Shown one piece after another: positions 17,551-26,768 of a DNA stretch of 64,000 nt (within the stretch, counting starts at the first letter, position 1; every line of letters begins with the position of its first letter). The notes beneath the pieces were generated by a model. That model was not told where the DNA came from, searched no databases, and saw only the letters and a list, made by a program, of their open reading frames with translations. Source of the DNA: Algibacter sp. L3A6 (lineage in GTDB: Bacteria > Bacteroidota > Bacteroidia > Flavobacteriales > Flavobacteriaceae); the NCBI RefSeq assembly GCF_009796825.1, contig NZ_CP047030.1, positions 4,524,501-4,588,500 on the forward strand. Reading direction: 5' to 3'. The position numbers were made by a program, and so were the translations under genes.

Positions 17551-17892
17551 ATGTCAATATTTTCAACACTATTTTGCTCTAAATCCGACAAGGATAACAT
17601 CATTAAAGTTTTAGATCTTTTAGAGTTTAAAGCACAAACGCAAAGTAAAAAAGTGCAATTAGTAGATGTAAGAACTCCTGAGGAATTTAATTTTGGACAC
17701 ATTCAAAATGCTATAAATATAGACTCATCATCAGAAGAATTTAATTTAGAGTTTAATGCATTAAACAAAAACGAAGCCGTATATGTTTATTGCAGAAGTG
17801 GTGCTCGAAGCAGGAGATGCGCTAACAAATTAGCAGGTATGGGTTTTATGGAAATCTACGATTTAAAAGGAGGCATATTAAACTACAAATAA
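17551..17892 (+). CDS. Rhodanese-domain protein
   Basis: 113 residues, a single rhodanese domain with active-site Cys in the YVYCRSGARSRR loop and the usual VDVRTPEEF N-terminal motif. No signal peptide is evident. It probably handles sulfane sulfur (persulfide transfer). First gene of a tight cluster with a metal-binding protein, a cytochrome, thioredoxin and a methyltransferase. Confidence 0.88.
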   Translation: MSIFSTLFCSKSDKDNIIKVLDLLEFKAQTQSKKVQLVDVRTPEEFNFGHIQNAINIDSSSEEFNLEFNALNKNEAVYVYCRSGARSRRCANKLAGMGFMEIYDLKGGILNYK

Positions 17893-17920
17893 ACCTACAT
17901 GGTTTAAAAACATATAAAAA

Positions 17921-18190
17921 ATGAAAACATCAATAATAGTACAAAATTTAAACTGTGGTGGCTGTGCACACACAATCACTACAAAATTAGCAGAAATTAA
18001 AAACATTACAAATATTGAGGTACATACCGATGATAGTAAAGTTTCATTCAATTACATAAACGAAGACGACGCTTTTGCCGTAATAGACAAACTAAAATCA
18101 TTAGGCTACCCATCTATAGACGGCCATAATAACCTAGTAACCAAAGCAAAATCTTTTGTGAGTTGCGCAACAGGTAAGTTTTCTAAATAA
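17921..18190 (+). CDS. Heavy-metal-associated (HMA) domain protein
   Basis: 89 residues with the ferredoxin-like HMA fold: NLNCGGCAHTI holds the metal-binding CxxC (about residues 12-15). Copper chaperones such as CopZ look like this. The C-terminal tail has one more Cys (VSCATGKF). 28 bp after the rhodanese gene and 10 bp before the cytochrome gene, so likely one transcript. Confidence 0.82.
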   Translation: MKTSIIVQNLNCGGCAHTITTKLAEIKNITNIEVHTDDSKVSFNYINEDDAFAVIDKLKSLGYPSIDGHNNLVTKAKSFVSCATGKFSK

Positions 18191-18200
18191 AGCGATTAGC

Positions 18201-19064
18201 ATGAAACGTTTACTAGTCTTTTCTTTACTTGCAATGTTATTTTTTAGTTGTAATAATTCTAAAAACAAAACATACTCTGCATTCGATGAAGCCAGGGAAT
18301 CTAACAATCATCCAGGAAAAAAGCTCATGGAAAACAATTGTTACGCCTGCCATAGTCCGTCTGCTAGTGAACAAAACAGGATTGGACCACCAATGATTGC
18401 TATAAAAAAACGTTACATCAATAGTGAAACAACAAAGGCAGAGTTTACCGAAAGCATGCAAGCTTGGGTTAAAAATCCAAACACCGAAGATGCTAAAATG
18501 TTTGGTGCCGTAAAACGTTTTGGGATTATGCCAAAATTATCTTTTTCAGAAGAAACCATCGCACAAATAACCGATTATATGTATGATTTTAATATTGAAC
18601 AACCCGATTGGTTTGAAGCCCATTTTAATGAGCAACAAGGTAATAAGCGTCCTCAAGGCATGCGCAAGCGTAACGCACAAGGTATGGGGAAACAATTGCA
18701 AAACACCTCTACAGATACGCTAACTTATGCCCAGCGTGGTTTAAAATATGCCTTAGCTACTCAAGCTATTTTAGGTAAAAATTTAATGCGAACCATACAG
18801 GAAAAAGGCACACTAGAAGCCGTCGCTTTTTGTAATATAAAAGCCTACCCACTAACCGATAGTATGGCGGTAGCGCAAAACGCTACAATTAAACGCGTTT
18901 CCGATAAACCTAGAAATCAAAATAATCAAGCAAATAAAAAAGAATTAACGTATATTAAGGCCTTTAAAAACGATATTAAAAATAATATAGAACCAAAACC
19001 CATAGTAGATTTAACAGATAGTAAAGTGCAGGTGTACTACCCTATTTCTACAAATACCATGTGA
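18201..19064 (+). CDS. Cytochrome c lipoprotein with DUF3365 domain, stopped by TGA inside the second haem motif
   Basis: 287 residues up to the TGA. A lipoprotein signal (FFSC, Cys17) is followed by a class I cytochrome c domain with CYACH (47-51) and a likely Met ligand in FGIMPKLSF (about 115). The C-terminal part is a DUF3365-like haem-sensor domain, which normally ends with a CxxCH motif and a LYP..A.GY..NEVRG stretch. Here the codon for the first Cys of that motif is TGA (19062-19064), followed in frame by Leu-Gln-Cys-His and the rest of the domain. As written the product lacks its second haem. See 19062-19205. Confidence 0.8.
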   Translation: MKRLLVFSLLAMLFFSCNNSKNKTYSAFDEARESNNHPGKKLMENNCYACHSPSASEQNRIGPPMIAIKKRYINSETTKAEFTESMQAWVKNPNTEDAKMFGAVKRFGIMPKLSFSEETIAQITDYMYDFNIEQPDWFEAHFNEQQGNKRPQGMRKRNAQGMGKQLQNTSTDTLTYAQRGLKYALATQAILGKNLMRTIQEKGTLEAVAFCNIKAYPLTDSMAVAQNATIKRVSDKPRNQNNQANKKELTYIKAFKNDIKNNIEPKPIVDLTDSKVQVYYPISTNTM

Positions 19065-19205
19065 TTGCAATGTCACGGAAAACCAAATAGCGACATTCAA
19101 AAACCCGTATTATTAAAACTAAATAATTTGTACCCGCAGGATAAAGCCATAGGGTATCAAATTAATGAAGTTAGAGGTGTTTGGAATATTACTTTTGATA
19201 AATAA
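19062..19205 (+). other. In-frame continuation of the cytochrome gene beyond TGA
   Basis: After TGA the same frame stays open for 46 codons, ending at TAA (19203-19205). It encodes LQCHGKPNSD..., then LYPQDKAIGYQINEVRG and a final WNITFDK, the expected end of the domain. Directly after the TGA, TTG-C-AATGTC (19065-19074) can pair with GACATT-CAA (19092-19100): a 9-bp stem with one bulged base and a 17-base loop. Simplest reading: a nonsense mutation or a sequencing error. Recoding is possible but unproven. Confidence 0.7.
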
Positions 19206-19218
19206 AACAAAGTAAGGT

Positions 19219-19515
19219 ATGAATAAATTTTCAGAATTAATAAACCAAGAAACTCCAGTATTAGTAGACTTTTATGCCGAATGGTGCGGCCCTTGTAAAA
19301 TGATGACCCCTATATTAAAAGATGTAAAGGATAATTTAAAAAACAGAGTTTCTATTATTAAAATTGATGTTGATAAAAATAAAGCCATTGCTGAAAAATA
19401 TCAAGTAAGAGGTGTACCTACTATGCTTTTATTTAAAAGAGGAAAACAAGTTTGGAGACAATCTGGCGTACTTCAAAAAAGTGAACTGATTAATGTTATT
19501 ACCGCATCGTATTAA
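19219..19515 (+). CDS. Thioredoxin
   Basis: 98 residues, full-length classical thioredoxin without signal peptide. Active site WCGPCK (22-27) and cis-Pro in GVPTML. It reduces protein disulfides in the cytoplasm; next to a rhodanese it may also take part in persulfide turnover. The stop overlaps the next start by one base (TAATG). Confidence 0.93.
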   Translation: MNKFSELINQETPVLVDFYAEWCGPCKMMTPILKDVKDNLKNRVSIIKIDVDKNKAIAEKYQVRGVPTMLLFKRGKQVWRQSGVLQKSELINVITASY

Positions 19516-20102
19516 TGAATTTAACCGAGAGTTTCTGGGATAACAGATACAAGTTACATGATACAGGTTGGGATTTAGGCGAAATATCTCCGCCGTTGAA
19601 AGCATATTTCGATGGTTTAACTAATAAAGATTTAAAAATTTTAATTCCGGGTGGTGGTAATTCTCATGAAGCCGAATATCTACACAACAAAGGTTTTAAG
19701 CACGTTTATGTTATAGATTTATCGAAAACGGCTTTAGAAAATTTAAAATTAAGAGTTCCATCTTTTCCTGAAAACCATCTAATTCATGGTGATTTTTTCG
19801 ATATTGATATGGTATTTGATATCATTATGGAACAAACTTTTTTCTGTGCTATAAATCCAAATTTAAGACACGCTTACGCGGAAAAAGCCTTTAACCTTCT
19901 AAACAAAACAGGACAGATTATAGGCTTGTTATTCGATGCACCTTTAAATGAAACGCGCCCGCCTTTTGGTGGTTCTAAAGCTGAATATTTAGACTATTTC
20001 AAACCTTATTTTGATGTTTCATTGATGGATGCATGCTATAATTCTCATCAAACAAGAGCAGGAAGAGAATTATTTATCAGGCTCAAAAAACTTGATCATT
20101 AA
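19515..20102 (+). CDS. Thiopurine-methyltransferase-like SAM methyltransferase
   Basis: 195 residues of the TPMT family. It starts with the FWDNRY..HDTGWDLGEISPPL motif typical of this family, then the SAM-binding loop LIPGGGNSHEA and the EQTFFCAINP motif. Substrates in bacteria include thiols, tellurite/selenite or halides; not determined here. Translationally coupled to thioredoxin, which suggests a redox or sulfur role. Confidence 0.85.
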   Translation: MNLTESFWDNRYKLHDTGWDLGEISPPLKAYFDGLTNKDLKILIPGGGNSHEAEYLHNKGFKHVYVIDLSKTALENLKLRVPSFPENHLIHGDFFDIDMVFDIIMEQTFFCAINPNLRHAYAEKAFNLLNKTGQIIGLLFDAPLNETRPPFGGSKAEYLDYFKPYFDVSLMDACYNSHQTRAGRELFIRLKKLDH

Positions 20103-20154
20103 ATTTATAAGAAATTCTAAAAAACCTATAATTATTGTTCAGAATAAAAAGGGT

Positions 20155-20760
20155 TTAAATAGTTTCAGAATTTATAATTTTCACGCCCATAGCAGTCATT
20201 TTTTCCTTTATAGCGACAAACCCTTCACTATCGAGTGCTTTGGAAGCATCTTCAATAAAAAAGCAATCAAATCCAGCTTCAACAGCATCATAAATAGAAA
20301 AATAAACGCAAATATCCGATGCTAATCCACATAAGTAAAGTTCTGTAGTTCCCTTTTCCTTTAAATAACCAGCTAAGCCAGTCGATTTTAAATGTCCGTT
20401 GTCATAAAAAGCGCTATAACTATCAATACTTTTATCTGTTCCTTTTCTAAAAATAGCTTCATAACTTTTAGTCTTTAAATCAGCATGAAGTTCTGCGCCT
20501 AAAGTGCCTTGCACGCAATGTACAGGCCATAAGGTTTGTGGTTTTCCATGAACTTCAATTTCATCAAAATTAGATTTCCCTTCATGATTAGCCGCAAAAC
20601 TAATATGATTTTCTGGATGCCAATCTTGTGTAGCCACAACCAAATCGAAATGATTTTGAATGCTATTAATTGCAGGTACAATGTGATTACCTTCCGGAAC
20701 GGGAAGCGATCCGCCAGGCATAAAATCGTTTTGTACATCAATTATTAGAAGCGTTTTCAT
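20155..20760 (-). CDS. pncA: Nicotinamidase / pyrazinamidase
   Basis: 201 residues. Converts nicotinamide to nicotinate for NAD salvage. Visible are the catalytic Asp in IDVQNDF (about 8), metal ligands around ATQDWHPENH, the catalytic Lys region FRKGTD and the nucleophile Cys in GLASDICV. It lies downstream of pncB, which uses its product; the 73-bp gap allows one transcript. Confidence 0.94.
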   Translation of the reverse strand: MKTLLIIDVQNDFMPGGSLPVPEGNHIVPAINSIQNHFDLVVATQDWHPENHISFAANHEGKSNFDEIEVHGKPQTLWPVHCVQGTLGAELHADLKTKSYEAIFRKGTDKSIDSYSAFYDNGHLKSTGLAGYLKEKGTTELYLCGLASDICVYFSIYDAVEAGFDCFFIEDASKALDSEGFVAIKEKMTAMGVKIINSETI

Positions 20761-20833
20761 AATATAACTTTTTATTATCGACCGTTTGAAAAGAACAAAA
20801 ACTCTGTATCGCTTTTAATCTCTTCTGCTCAAT

Positions 20834-22231
20834 TTATATTTTATGTTCTTTAATTAAAGCATCACGTTCTTCCTTTAAAGAAGGACTTAAACCTATTTTG
20901 TAAATATGCGGGTTTTGAAAACGCTTATATTCATTAGGAAGTTGCTCTAAACGAGATTGAGAATATTTTGAAATTTCGGTAACTGTTCGTGTTGGCACTA
21001 CTCTTTTCCCTTCTTCCATAACCATTTCTAAAAGTGGTTCGTGTTTAAAGCTACTCAAATCTAATTTTTTAGTAATATCAAAAGGGTGTTCCATTTGTGA
21101 AACCTCATCTTCAATAAAAAGTCCGATAGCATCTGCTCCATAAAACATGCCATTAGCATCTACCATACGGTAAACTTGCTTTTTAAAAGGCAATGAAACC
21201 TTTATAATATTTTCAGAAAGTTTAATTCTTGGTGTTCCATTGTACTCCGATAGTTTATAAACGCCATCTAGCGCTGCATCTGGTTTTCCGGTAACCAAAT
21301 TGGTGCCGACTCCAAAAATATCAATTGGAGCTCCTTGTTCCTTCAAACTTTTAATAACATATTCATCTAACTGATTAGACGCTACAATTTTTACATACTC
21401 CAAATTAGCTTCATCTAAAATTGTTCTTGTTTTTTTAGATAAGTACGCTAAATCGCCACTATCCAAACGTACGCCTAATAATTTATCACCTCTTTCTTCC
21501 ATTTCTTTGGCGACTTTAATCGCATTTGGAAGACCTAGTTTAAGCGTATTATAGGTATCTATTAAAAGCACACAGTTTTCTGGACGTACTTTTGCAAAAT
21601 CTCTAAAAGCCTCTAATTCGCTATCGTAACTTTGAATAAACGAGTGTGCCATAGTACCCGACGATGGAATATTATAATCTTCGGCCGCTTTAACGTTACT
21701 CGTGCTATCAAAACCACCAATAGCAGCTGCTCGAGAAGCATAGTAACCACCCGTGGCGTGAGCGCGACGTAAGCCCATATCTAATAGAATTTCATCTTTA
21801 GCACTACGCCTAATTCTACTCGCCTTAGTTGCAATTAAAGTTTGAAAATTAAGAATATTAAGCAAAACAGTTTCTATAATTTGAGCTTCAATAATATTAG
21901 CTTCCACCTGTAATATTGGTCGATTCGGAAATACAACATCACCTTCTTTACTAGAACGAATGTTTCCCCTAAATCTAAAATTTTTCAAATATTCTAAGAA
22001 TTCATTTTCAAATCCTTTTTCTTTTAGATATGAAATATCTGAATCTGAGAATTTCAAAGTTTCAAGAATATCCAATACATCTTCCAATCCTGCAAAAATG
22101 GAGTACCCACTATTGTATGGATTATGTCGATAATAATAATCGAATACCGCTCGTCCATCGGGTTTAGTTTCAAAATAGACTTGAGCCATTGTGATTTGAT
22201 ATAGATCGGTATATGCAGCAGTAATATTCAT
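20834..22231 (-). CDS. pncB: Nicotinate phosphoribosyltransferase
   Basis: 465 residues from the ATG at 22231 (MNITAAYTDLYQ), where the family normally begins; a start at 22264 adds 11 residues that do not look conserved. Makes nicotinate mononucleotide from nicotinate and PRPP. Motifs: YTDLYQITMAQVYF at the N-terminus, SGTMAHSFIQS, GVRLDSGDLAYLS and FGVGTNLVT. Together with pncA it forms the two-step Preiss-Handler entry. Confidence 0.93.
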   Translation of the reverse strand: MNITAAYTDLYQITMAQVYFETKPDGRAVFDYYYRHNPYNSGYSIFAGLEDVLDILETLKFSDSDISYLKEKGFENEFLEYLKNFRFRGNIRSSKEGDVVFPNRPILQVEANIIEAQIIETVLLNILNFQTLIATKASRIRRSAKDEILLDMGLRRAHATGGYYASRAAAIGGFDSTSNVKAAEDYNIPSSGTMAHSFIQSYDSELEAFRDFAKVRPENCVLLIDTYNTLKLGLPNAIKVAKEMEERGDKLLGVRLDSGDLAYLSKKTRTILDEANLEYVKIVASNQLDEYVIKSLKEQGAPIDIFGVGTNLVTGKPDAALDGVYKLSEYNGTPRIKLSENIIKVSLPFKKQVYRMVDANGMFYGADAIGLFIEDEVSQMEHPFDITKKLDLSSFKHEPLLEMVMEEGKRVVPTRTVTEISKYSQSRLEQLPNEYKRFQNPHIYKIGLSPSLKEERDALIKEHKI

Positions 22232-22356
22232 GAGATTTTTAATTTTGATTGACAAGATATTCAAAATAGGAAAGATTTCTTATATCAAACGCGAAAGAAA
22301 TTAACTGAAACAGGTTTACACGAAAAAATGGTGATGTTTTACTTAAAAAACTAAAA

Positions 22357-23355
22357 TTAATTTCCTTTTAAACGCTGCCATAATTCAGAAATCAGCTTTT
22401 TTCCATCGTGATTATCTTTAGGTTCTTCTGTGAACGTAACCTTTCCAGAAACATCAACATCCATTCTATATTTAAATACAAAATTTTCAGCCTTGGGTGC
22501 TAAACTCAATAACCCGAATCGTAAATCATTAAAATAAAGCATATTATCTTTTTTATTGATAGTATACCAACCTTCGGAAATAGCGATCATACGTTTTACA
22601 CTTTCATCTTGAGCAAGATTCCCTAATAATTCATGATTTTTAGGATAACTTTCAAAAGTGATGGGTTGTGTATCGAAAAACGAATAATTAGCAAGTAAAT
22701 AAGCATCTTCCGTTTGCACATTTGCACTCCAAAGTATCGTATTTAAAGGCGAAGGCCTCGTATCAATTTCTAAATATGCAATATTTTGATTGTTTAAAGC
22801 AGTCTCAAATTTAGTGTAAGAAACCCATTTTAAAAGCAAAGTTATCCCTAAATAAGACGTGCTTAAAATTAAGCCCATGTTGTTATAAAAGCGTCGCTTT
22901 TTGGTGGTACGTTTTTGTCGCATAGCCAGAATTAAAAAGACTAAAAAAGGCACGGTGTATAACGGATCGATAACAAATATATTCTTGAAAGCCAAACGTA
23001 AATCGAAAGGCCAAAACAATTGAGTTCCCCATGTGGTATGTGCATCTAAAATAGGATGCGTTACAAACGACCAAAAGAACAACCAAGACCAATCTTTAAA
23101 ATTCTTATATGTTTCATACCTAGAAACAAGCCACCCGAAAATAGGTGCAAAAAGCACGGAAAACACAATAGAATGTGTAAATCCGCGATGTATGGCAAGC
23201 GCAGAAACTGTGTCTGTAAAAAAAGAAGCAAACACATCTAAATCGGGAATAGTACCGGCGATAGCACCATAAAGCATCGCTTTGTTTCCAACTTTTCGAC
23301 CTAAAACAGCCTCGCCAATGGCAGCTCCTAATACAATTTGAGTTAATGAATCCAT
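22357..23355 (-). CDS. Membrane-bound metal-dependent hydrolase (YdjM family)
   Basis: 332 residues. It starts MDSLTQIVLGAAIGEA and has the family histidine/aspartate motifs IPDLDV, HRGFTHS and THPILDAHTTWGTQ, with about four membrane helices in the first 190 residues; the rest is a beta-rich soluble domain. Proteins of this type are predicted hydrolases of unknown substrate. Single gene between pncB and the sulfatase. Confidence 0.82.
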   Translation of the reverse strand: MDSLTQIVLGAAIGEAVLGRKVGNKAMLYGAIAGTIPDLDVFASFFTDTVSALAIHRGFTHSIVFSVLFAPIFGWLVSRYETYKNFKDWSWLFFWSFVTHPILDAHTTWGTQLFWPFDLRLAFKNIFVIDPLYTVPFLVFLILAMRQKRTTKKRRFYNNMGLILSTSYLGITLLLKWVSYTKFETALNNQNIAYLEIDTRPSPLNTILWSANVQTEDAYLLANYSFFDTQPITFESYPKNHELLGNLAQDESVKRMIAISEGWYTINKKDNMLYFNDLRFGLLSLAPKAENFVFKYRMDVDVSGKVTFTEEPKDNHDGKKLISELWQRLKGN

Positions 23356-23421
23356 ATGGGTTGTAAAAGTAGACTAATTATAAAAATGGTTGCGGGTTTA
23401 CACTTAAAGAGTTTTATCAGT

Positions 23422-24945
23422 TTACTTCTTCGACTTCTTATAAGCGGAAGCATAAGCCTTATGCCCAACCTCTACTCCATTTTGCATATCTATATAAGCT
23501 TGTGGATGTTCTTTTTTAAACCATTCCATAAAAGGTTTTCCTGGCACGTCTTTAGGATGATAAATATTGTTAACAGGTGCCATTTTTTTATCAAACTCTA
23601 AAGTTTTGTTTCGTAGCTTCTCAAGAATGTCTTTATAATCTTTATTAGTAGCTAAGTTCACAAACTGATGAGGATCTTCTTTTAAATTATATAATTCCTC
23701 TATAGATTTTGTAGGTTCGAAAAATGGTTTTTGATTTTCGTTTAACATACCATCCTTATACATTTTACGCATAATATGCACGGCTGGTCTGTAGAATTCT
23801 AAATACACTTGATGAGAATCGAACGGTACTTCTGGCATATCATTTCTAATATATGCCCAATCACCAGACGTTACAGCTCTAGATTTCTCGTTTATCTCGT
23901 CCCATAAATCACGGGTTGCATAAGTGAATTCGCGGTTAAAATCAGGTTTAAAAATAGGTTTCCCTGTCATGTAACTTGGTACATCGATACCAGCAAAATC
24001 AATAATAGATGCCGTAATATCTGTAGCACTAACGACATCGTTTCTAACCTGTCCACCTTTAAAATATTTTGGATAGTATACTATAAAAGGAATACGCAAA
24101 CCTGTATCTTGTAAATAACCTTTTCCTCTAATATTGCTACGTCCATTATCTCCTATAAAAATAACAATGGTGTTATCTGCCATATTTTTTTCTCCTAACT
24201 CCTTAAAAATCATGCCAACCTCATTGTCCATATATTCAATTTGGTCTAGATATTTTGCCCAATCTAAACGTATTGCAGGGTGATCTGCCAAGTACGGTGG
24301 TAGTGTTACTGTTTCTGGATTAACAGGGTGTGTTGATTGTTCCCGAATACTATCCCACCAATCTCCACGGTGTGTAACCGCTAATTGAATTTGCGCAAGA
24401 AAGGGTTCGTCTTCCTTATTAAAAGTATCGTGTTTATCAAATAAACCGAATTTATCTTTACCGTTCCAAGCTCCTATAGCTTTATGTTTAAAATTGACAT
24501 CGATTTTGCGACCTTTATTCATAACACCATGGTGTCCCAAAATAGTGGTGTAACCTGCGTCTCGAAGCAATTTGGTAAACGGTTTAAATTGAGAATCTAA
24601 AGGAACGTCTCTATTGCTTCTATGGTTATGTGTGTTAGATTTTAGTTGATGTACGCCAACCATCATAGCAGATCGACTTGGTGAACAAATAGAGTTGGTT
24701 ACAAAAGCGTTATTAAACCTGACACCGTCGTTAGCCATTTTGTTTAAAAAAGGGGTTTTAACATGAGGCATACCGTAAACTTCCAAATCGGTACTCATAT
24801 CTTCCGCCATAAGCCAAATGATATTCGGCTGTTTATTTTTTTCCGAAGTAACCTCTGTTAAGTCTTTAGACTTTACCTTAGAATTACATGAAGTAAAAGC
24901 TATTACAATAACCAAGTTTATAACAACATTTTTAAATAATTTCAT
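23422..24945 (-). CDS. Sulfatase lipoprotein (type I, formylglycine)
   Basis: 507 residues. Lipoprotein signal ending AFTSC; the sulfatase signature C-S-P-S-R lies in SICSPSRSAMM, whose Cys becomes formylglycine by a separate maturase not in this window. Metal-binding residues are in IIWLMAEDMS and FIGDNGRSN. Likely removes sulfate from sugar polymers such as algal polysaccharides; the exact substrate cannot be read. Close relatives include heparan-N-sulfatase-like enzymes. Confidence 0.88.
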   Translation of the reverse strand: MKLFKNVVINLVIVIAFTSCNSKVKSKDLTEVTSEKNKQPNIIWLMAEDMSTDLEVYGMPHVKTPFLNKMANDGVRFNNAFVTNSICSPSRSAMMVGVHQLKSNTHNHRSNRDVPLDSQFKPFTKLLRDAGYTTILGHHGVMNKGRKIDVNFKHKAIGAWNGKDKFGLFDKHDTFNKEDEPFLAQIQLAVTHRGDWWDSIREQSTHPVNPETVTLPPYLADHPAIRLDWAKYLDQIEYMDNEVGMIFKELGEKNMADNTIVIFIGDNGRSNIRGKGYLQDTGLRIPFIVYYPKYFKGGQVRNDVVSATDITASIIDFAGIDVPSYMTGKPIFKPDFNREFTYATRDLWDEINEKSRAVTSGDWAYIRNDMPEVPFDSHQVYLEFYRPAVHIMRKMYKDGMLNENQKPFFEPTKSIEELYNLKEDPHQFVNLATNKDYKDILEKLRNKTLEFDKKMAPVNNIYHPKDVPGKPFMEWFKKEHPQAYIDMQNGVEVGHKAYASAYKKSKK

Positions 24946-25162
24946 CTCTTTTTATTATGAATTTATAATTGCGTCAACTTCTTTTAAGTTATAAATACGA
25001 ATATCCATATTAGAAACATAAGCTTCACAAATATTAACATAATCTCTTTAAAGTAAGTAAGAAGTTTTGTTAAAAAATGTTTTTAATATGAAGATTTACA
25101 TGCTTAGTACCGATAACAAAAACAGAATTAATATGCCCAGCAACCAAAATTTTACGCATAAA

Positions 25163-25193
25163 AAAACTCAACGATATGATACCGTTGAGTTTT
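25163..25193 (-). terminator. Terminator after the DUF2911 gene
   Basis: AAAACTCAACG / CGTTGAGTTTT (11 bp, 9-base loop), about 50 bp past the stop, with a T-run on the minus strand. Confidence 0.8.
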
Positions 25194-25240
25194 TCAATAT
25201 TATAATTAAGGCCTGTTAATTACATAACAGTAAAACTATT

Positions 25241-26092
25241 TTACATAGCACCCCATTCTTTTAGAGAAGCTGTGTTCATTTTAATATAACCATCGTTACC
25301 AGCTTTTTTAGAATAAACTAATGATTCTTTTGCAGCTTTAATAGCGCCAGCTTTATCCCCGTTTGCAGCATGAATTAATGCTTGTCTACGTAAGTAATAA
25401 AAACGTGGATTATCTTTAGTCATTTCAACAGCTTTATCAATCCATTCTGTTGCTTTTTTCATGTCTTTTCCTTCAGCTAAATAATAAGCAGCTGCAGCGT
25501 AATAATCTCCTTCACCAGGACCAGCCATTACTTTATCGATAGCTTTTGAAACGGTTTGCTCTGTTGGAACAGTAAACGGCAAAACAGCATAAGAACTATC
25601 CCAGATTAGCTCTAAATTAGCGCCATTGTTAGATATATTATTAATATCAATAGTTAATGTTTCCACAACAAAAGGCATAGCCTCAACAACTACTTTTGCA
25701 GATGCAGCTACTTTGCTATCATCCCAATTTTGAGGTGTTCCCCAATTATTAGTATCGGTATAAAAAAGAAACTCCCATTCTGTAGCCGAAATTAATCGTG
25801 TAAATAAAGCATAAGTACCAGCTTTTAATGCTTTTCCTGCAACTTCAACATCATTACTAAATGTTATTTTAGTATTCTCATTTGCTCCTGTTCTCCAAAT
25901 AGTCCCAAAGCTCTCTAAGTCTCCAAAAATTTTACGTCCTTTAACTCCTGGTCTAGAATATTCAATAGTAATATCCGTTAATCCCACTTTTTGCTCAAAT
26001 TTTGCTTTTGGACTTGGTTGTGGCGTTTCAATCTGTGCGTTTACTGTGTAAACCGTAGTAAATGCTAATAAAATTAATAGTAGTTTTTTCAT
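25241..26092 (-). CDS. Exported DUF2911 protein with TPR tail
   Basis: 283 residues: signal peptide (1-19), then the DUF2911 domain (about 25-175) with IEYSRPGVKGRKIFG and WRTGANENTKITF, ending in helices resembling TPR units (about 195-275). Common in Bacteroidota; function unknown. It stands alone between an empty 295-bp gap and an empty 324-bp gap. Confidence 0.85.
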   Translation of the reverse strand: MKKLLLILLAFTTVYTVNAQIETPQPSPKAKFEQKVGLTDITIEYSRPGVKGRKIFGDLESFGTIWRTGANENTKITFSNDVEVAGKALKAGTYALFTRLISATEWEFLFYTDTNNWGTPQNWDDSKVAASAKVVVEAMPFVVETLTIDINNISNNGANLELIWDSSYAVLPFTVPTEQTVSKAIDKVMAGPGEGDYYAAAAYYLAEGKDMKKATEWIDKAVEMTKDNPRFYYLRRQALIHAANGDKAGAIKAAKESLVYSKKAGNDGYIKMNTASLKEWGAM

Positions 26093-26416
26093 CTTAGTTT
26101 TGATTATTAATATGCTATAAAATTACACATCAAAAGACCGATAATTGTTAACAAAAGCTTAAAAAAACGATATTAGTAAAAAAGCTTTAAATAAAGTAAA
26201 AAATGCCATTTTTATAAGTTCAATAAACAGCTCTTTTTTTTCAGAATAAACTATAAAAACCCTTAATTTGAATATATAACCCTCTCAATCATTAAATTTA
26301 GCTAAATTTTTGCTGTAAAATCAAAAAATTTATAATATTTTATTATATTGTCGAATTGTGAATAATACACAACGTGTTTTACTCCAAGAAAATTACTAGA
26401 AAAACGATTATTATAT
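26093..26416. other. Intergenic, nothing recognised
   Basis: AT-rich gap between two divergent genes. It must hold both promoters, but I found no clear -7/-33 pair, hairpin or convincing reading frame. Confidence 0.5.
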
Positions 26417-26632
26417 ATGGAACTAATTGAAAAAGCGGTTGAATTTGAACAACGCAAACATACTTTTAAAACTACCAGTGAACGAATAGAAGCTTCGAGA
26501 GAGGTTAAAGATCTTATTTTAAGTCTAAACGACGTATACAAGGTTGATAAAGACCAAGAAATCATGGACTTAATGAAGCGATTGACTGCAGTTAAACAAA
26601 AAATTGAAAAAAGATTAAAAGGAAGACCTTAA
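26417..26632 (+). CDS. Small helical protein, conserved type
   Basis: 71 residues, highly charged and predicted helical throughout (MELIEKAVEFEQRKHTFK ... KQKIEKRLKGRP). It has the look of a conserved flavobacterial small protein, from memory; no function known to me. The strand is chosen because the opposite frame gives an unlikely Ser/Phe-rich product. Followed by a strong terminator. Confidence 0.65.
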   Translation: MELIEKAVEFEQRKHTFKTTSERIEASREVKDLILSLNDVYKVDKDQEIMDLMKRLTAVKQKIEKRLKGRP

Positions 26633-26700
26633 GAACAAGGTCTTGTTAGTATTTTTTATTGCTAGCAAAAACACTTAGGAAGCATTAATTTACTTCAATA

Positions 26701-26739
26701 AAAAAGCAGTATTTCATAAGTTATGAAATACTGCTTTTT
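26701..26739. terminator. Bidirectional terminator
   Basis: 17-bp perfect stem (AAAAAGCAGTATTTCAT / ATGAAATACTGCTTTTT) with a 5-base loop, between the small protein gene and the convergent ccsBA. Confidence 0.88.
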
Positions 26740-26768
26740 TATTGACAAGACTTAAACTCCTGCCTATT

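Noticed and set aside
19062..19100. Bacterial SECIS element after the TGA
   Set aside because: A stem exists, but the loop starts about 10 bases after UGA and lacks a convincing conserved apical G motif; kept only as a hypothesis under the TGA finding.
26302..26565. Minus-strand frame opposite the 71-residue protein
   Set aside because: Ser/Phe-rich composition unlike real proteins here; the plus-strand product is charged, helical and followed by a terminator.
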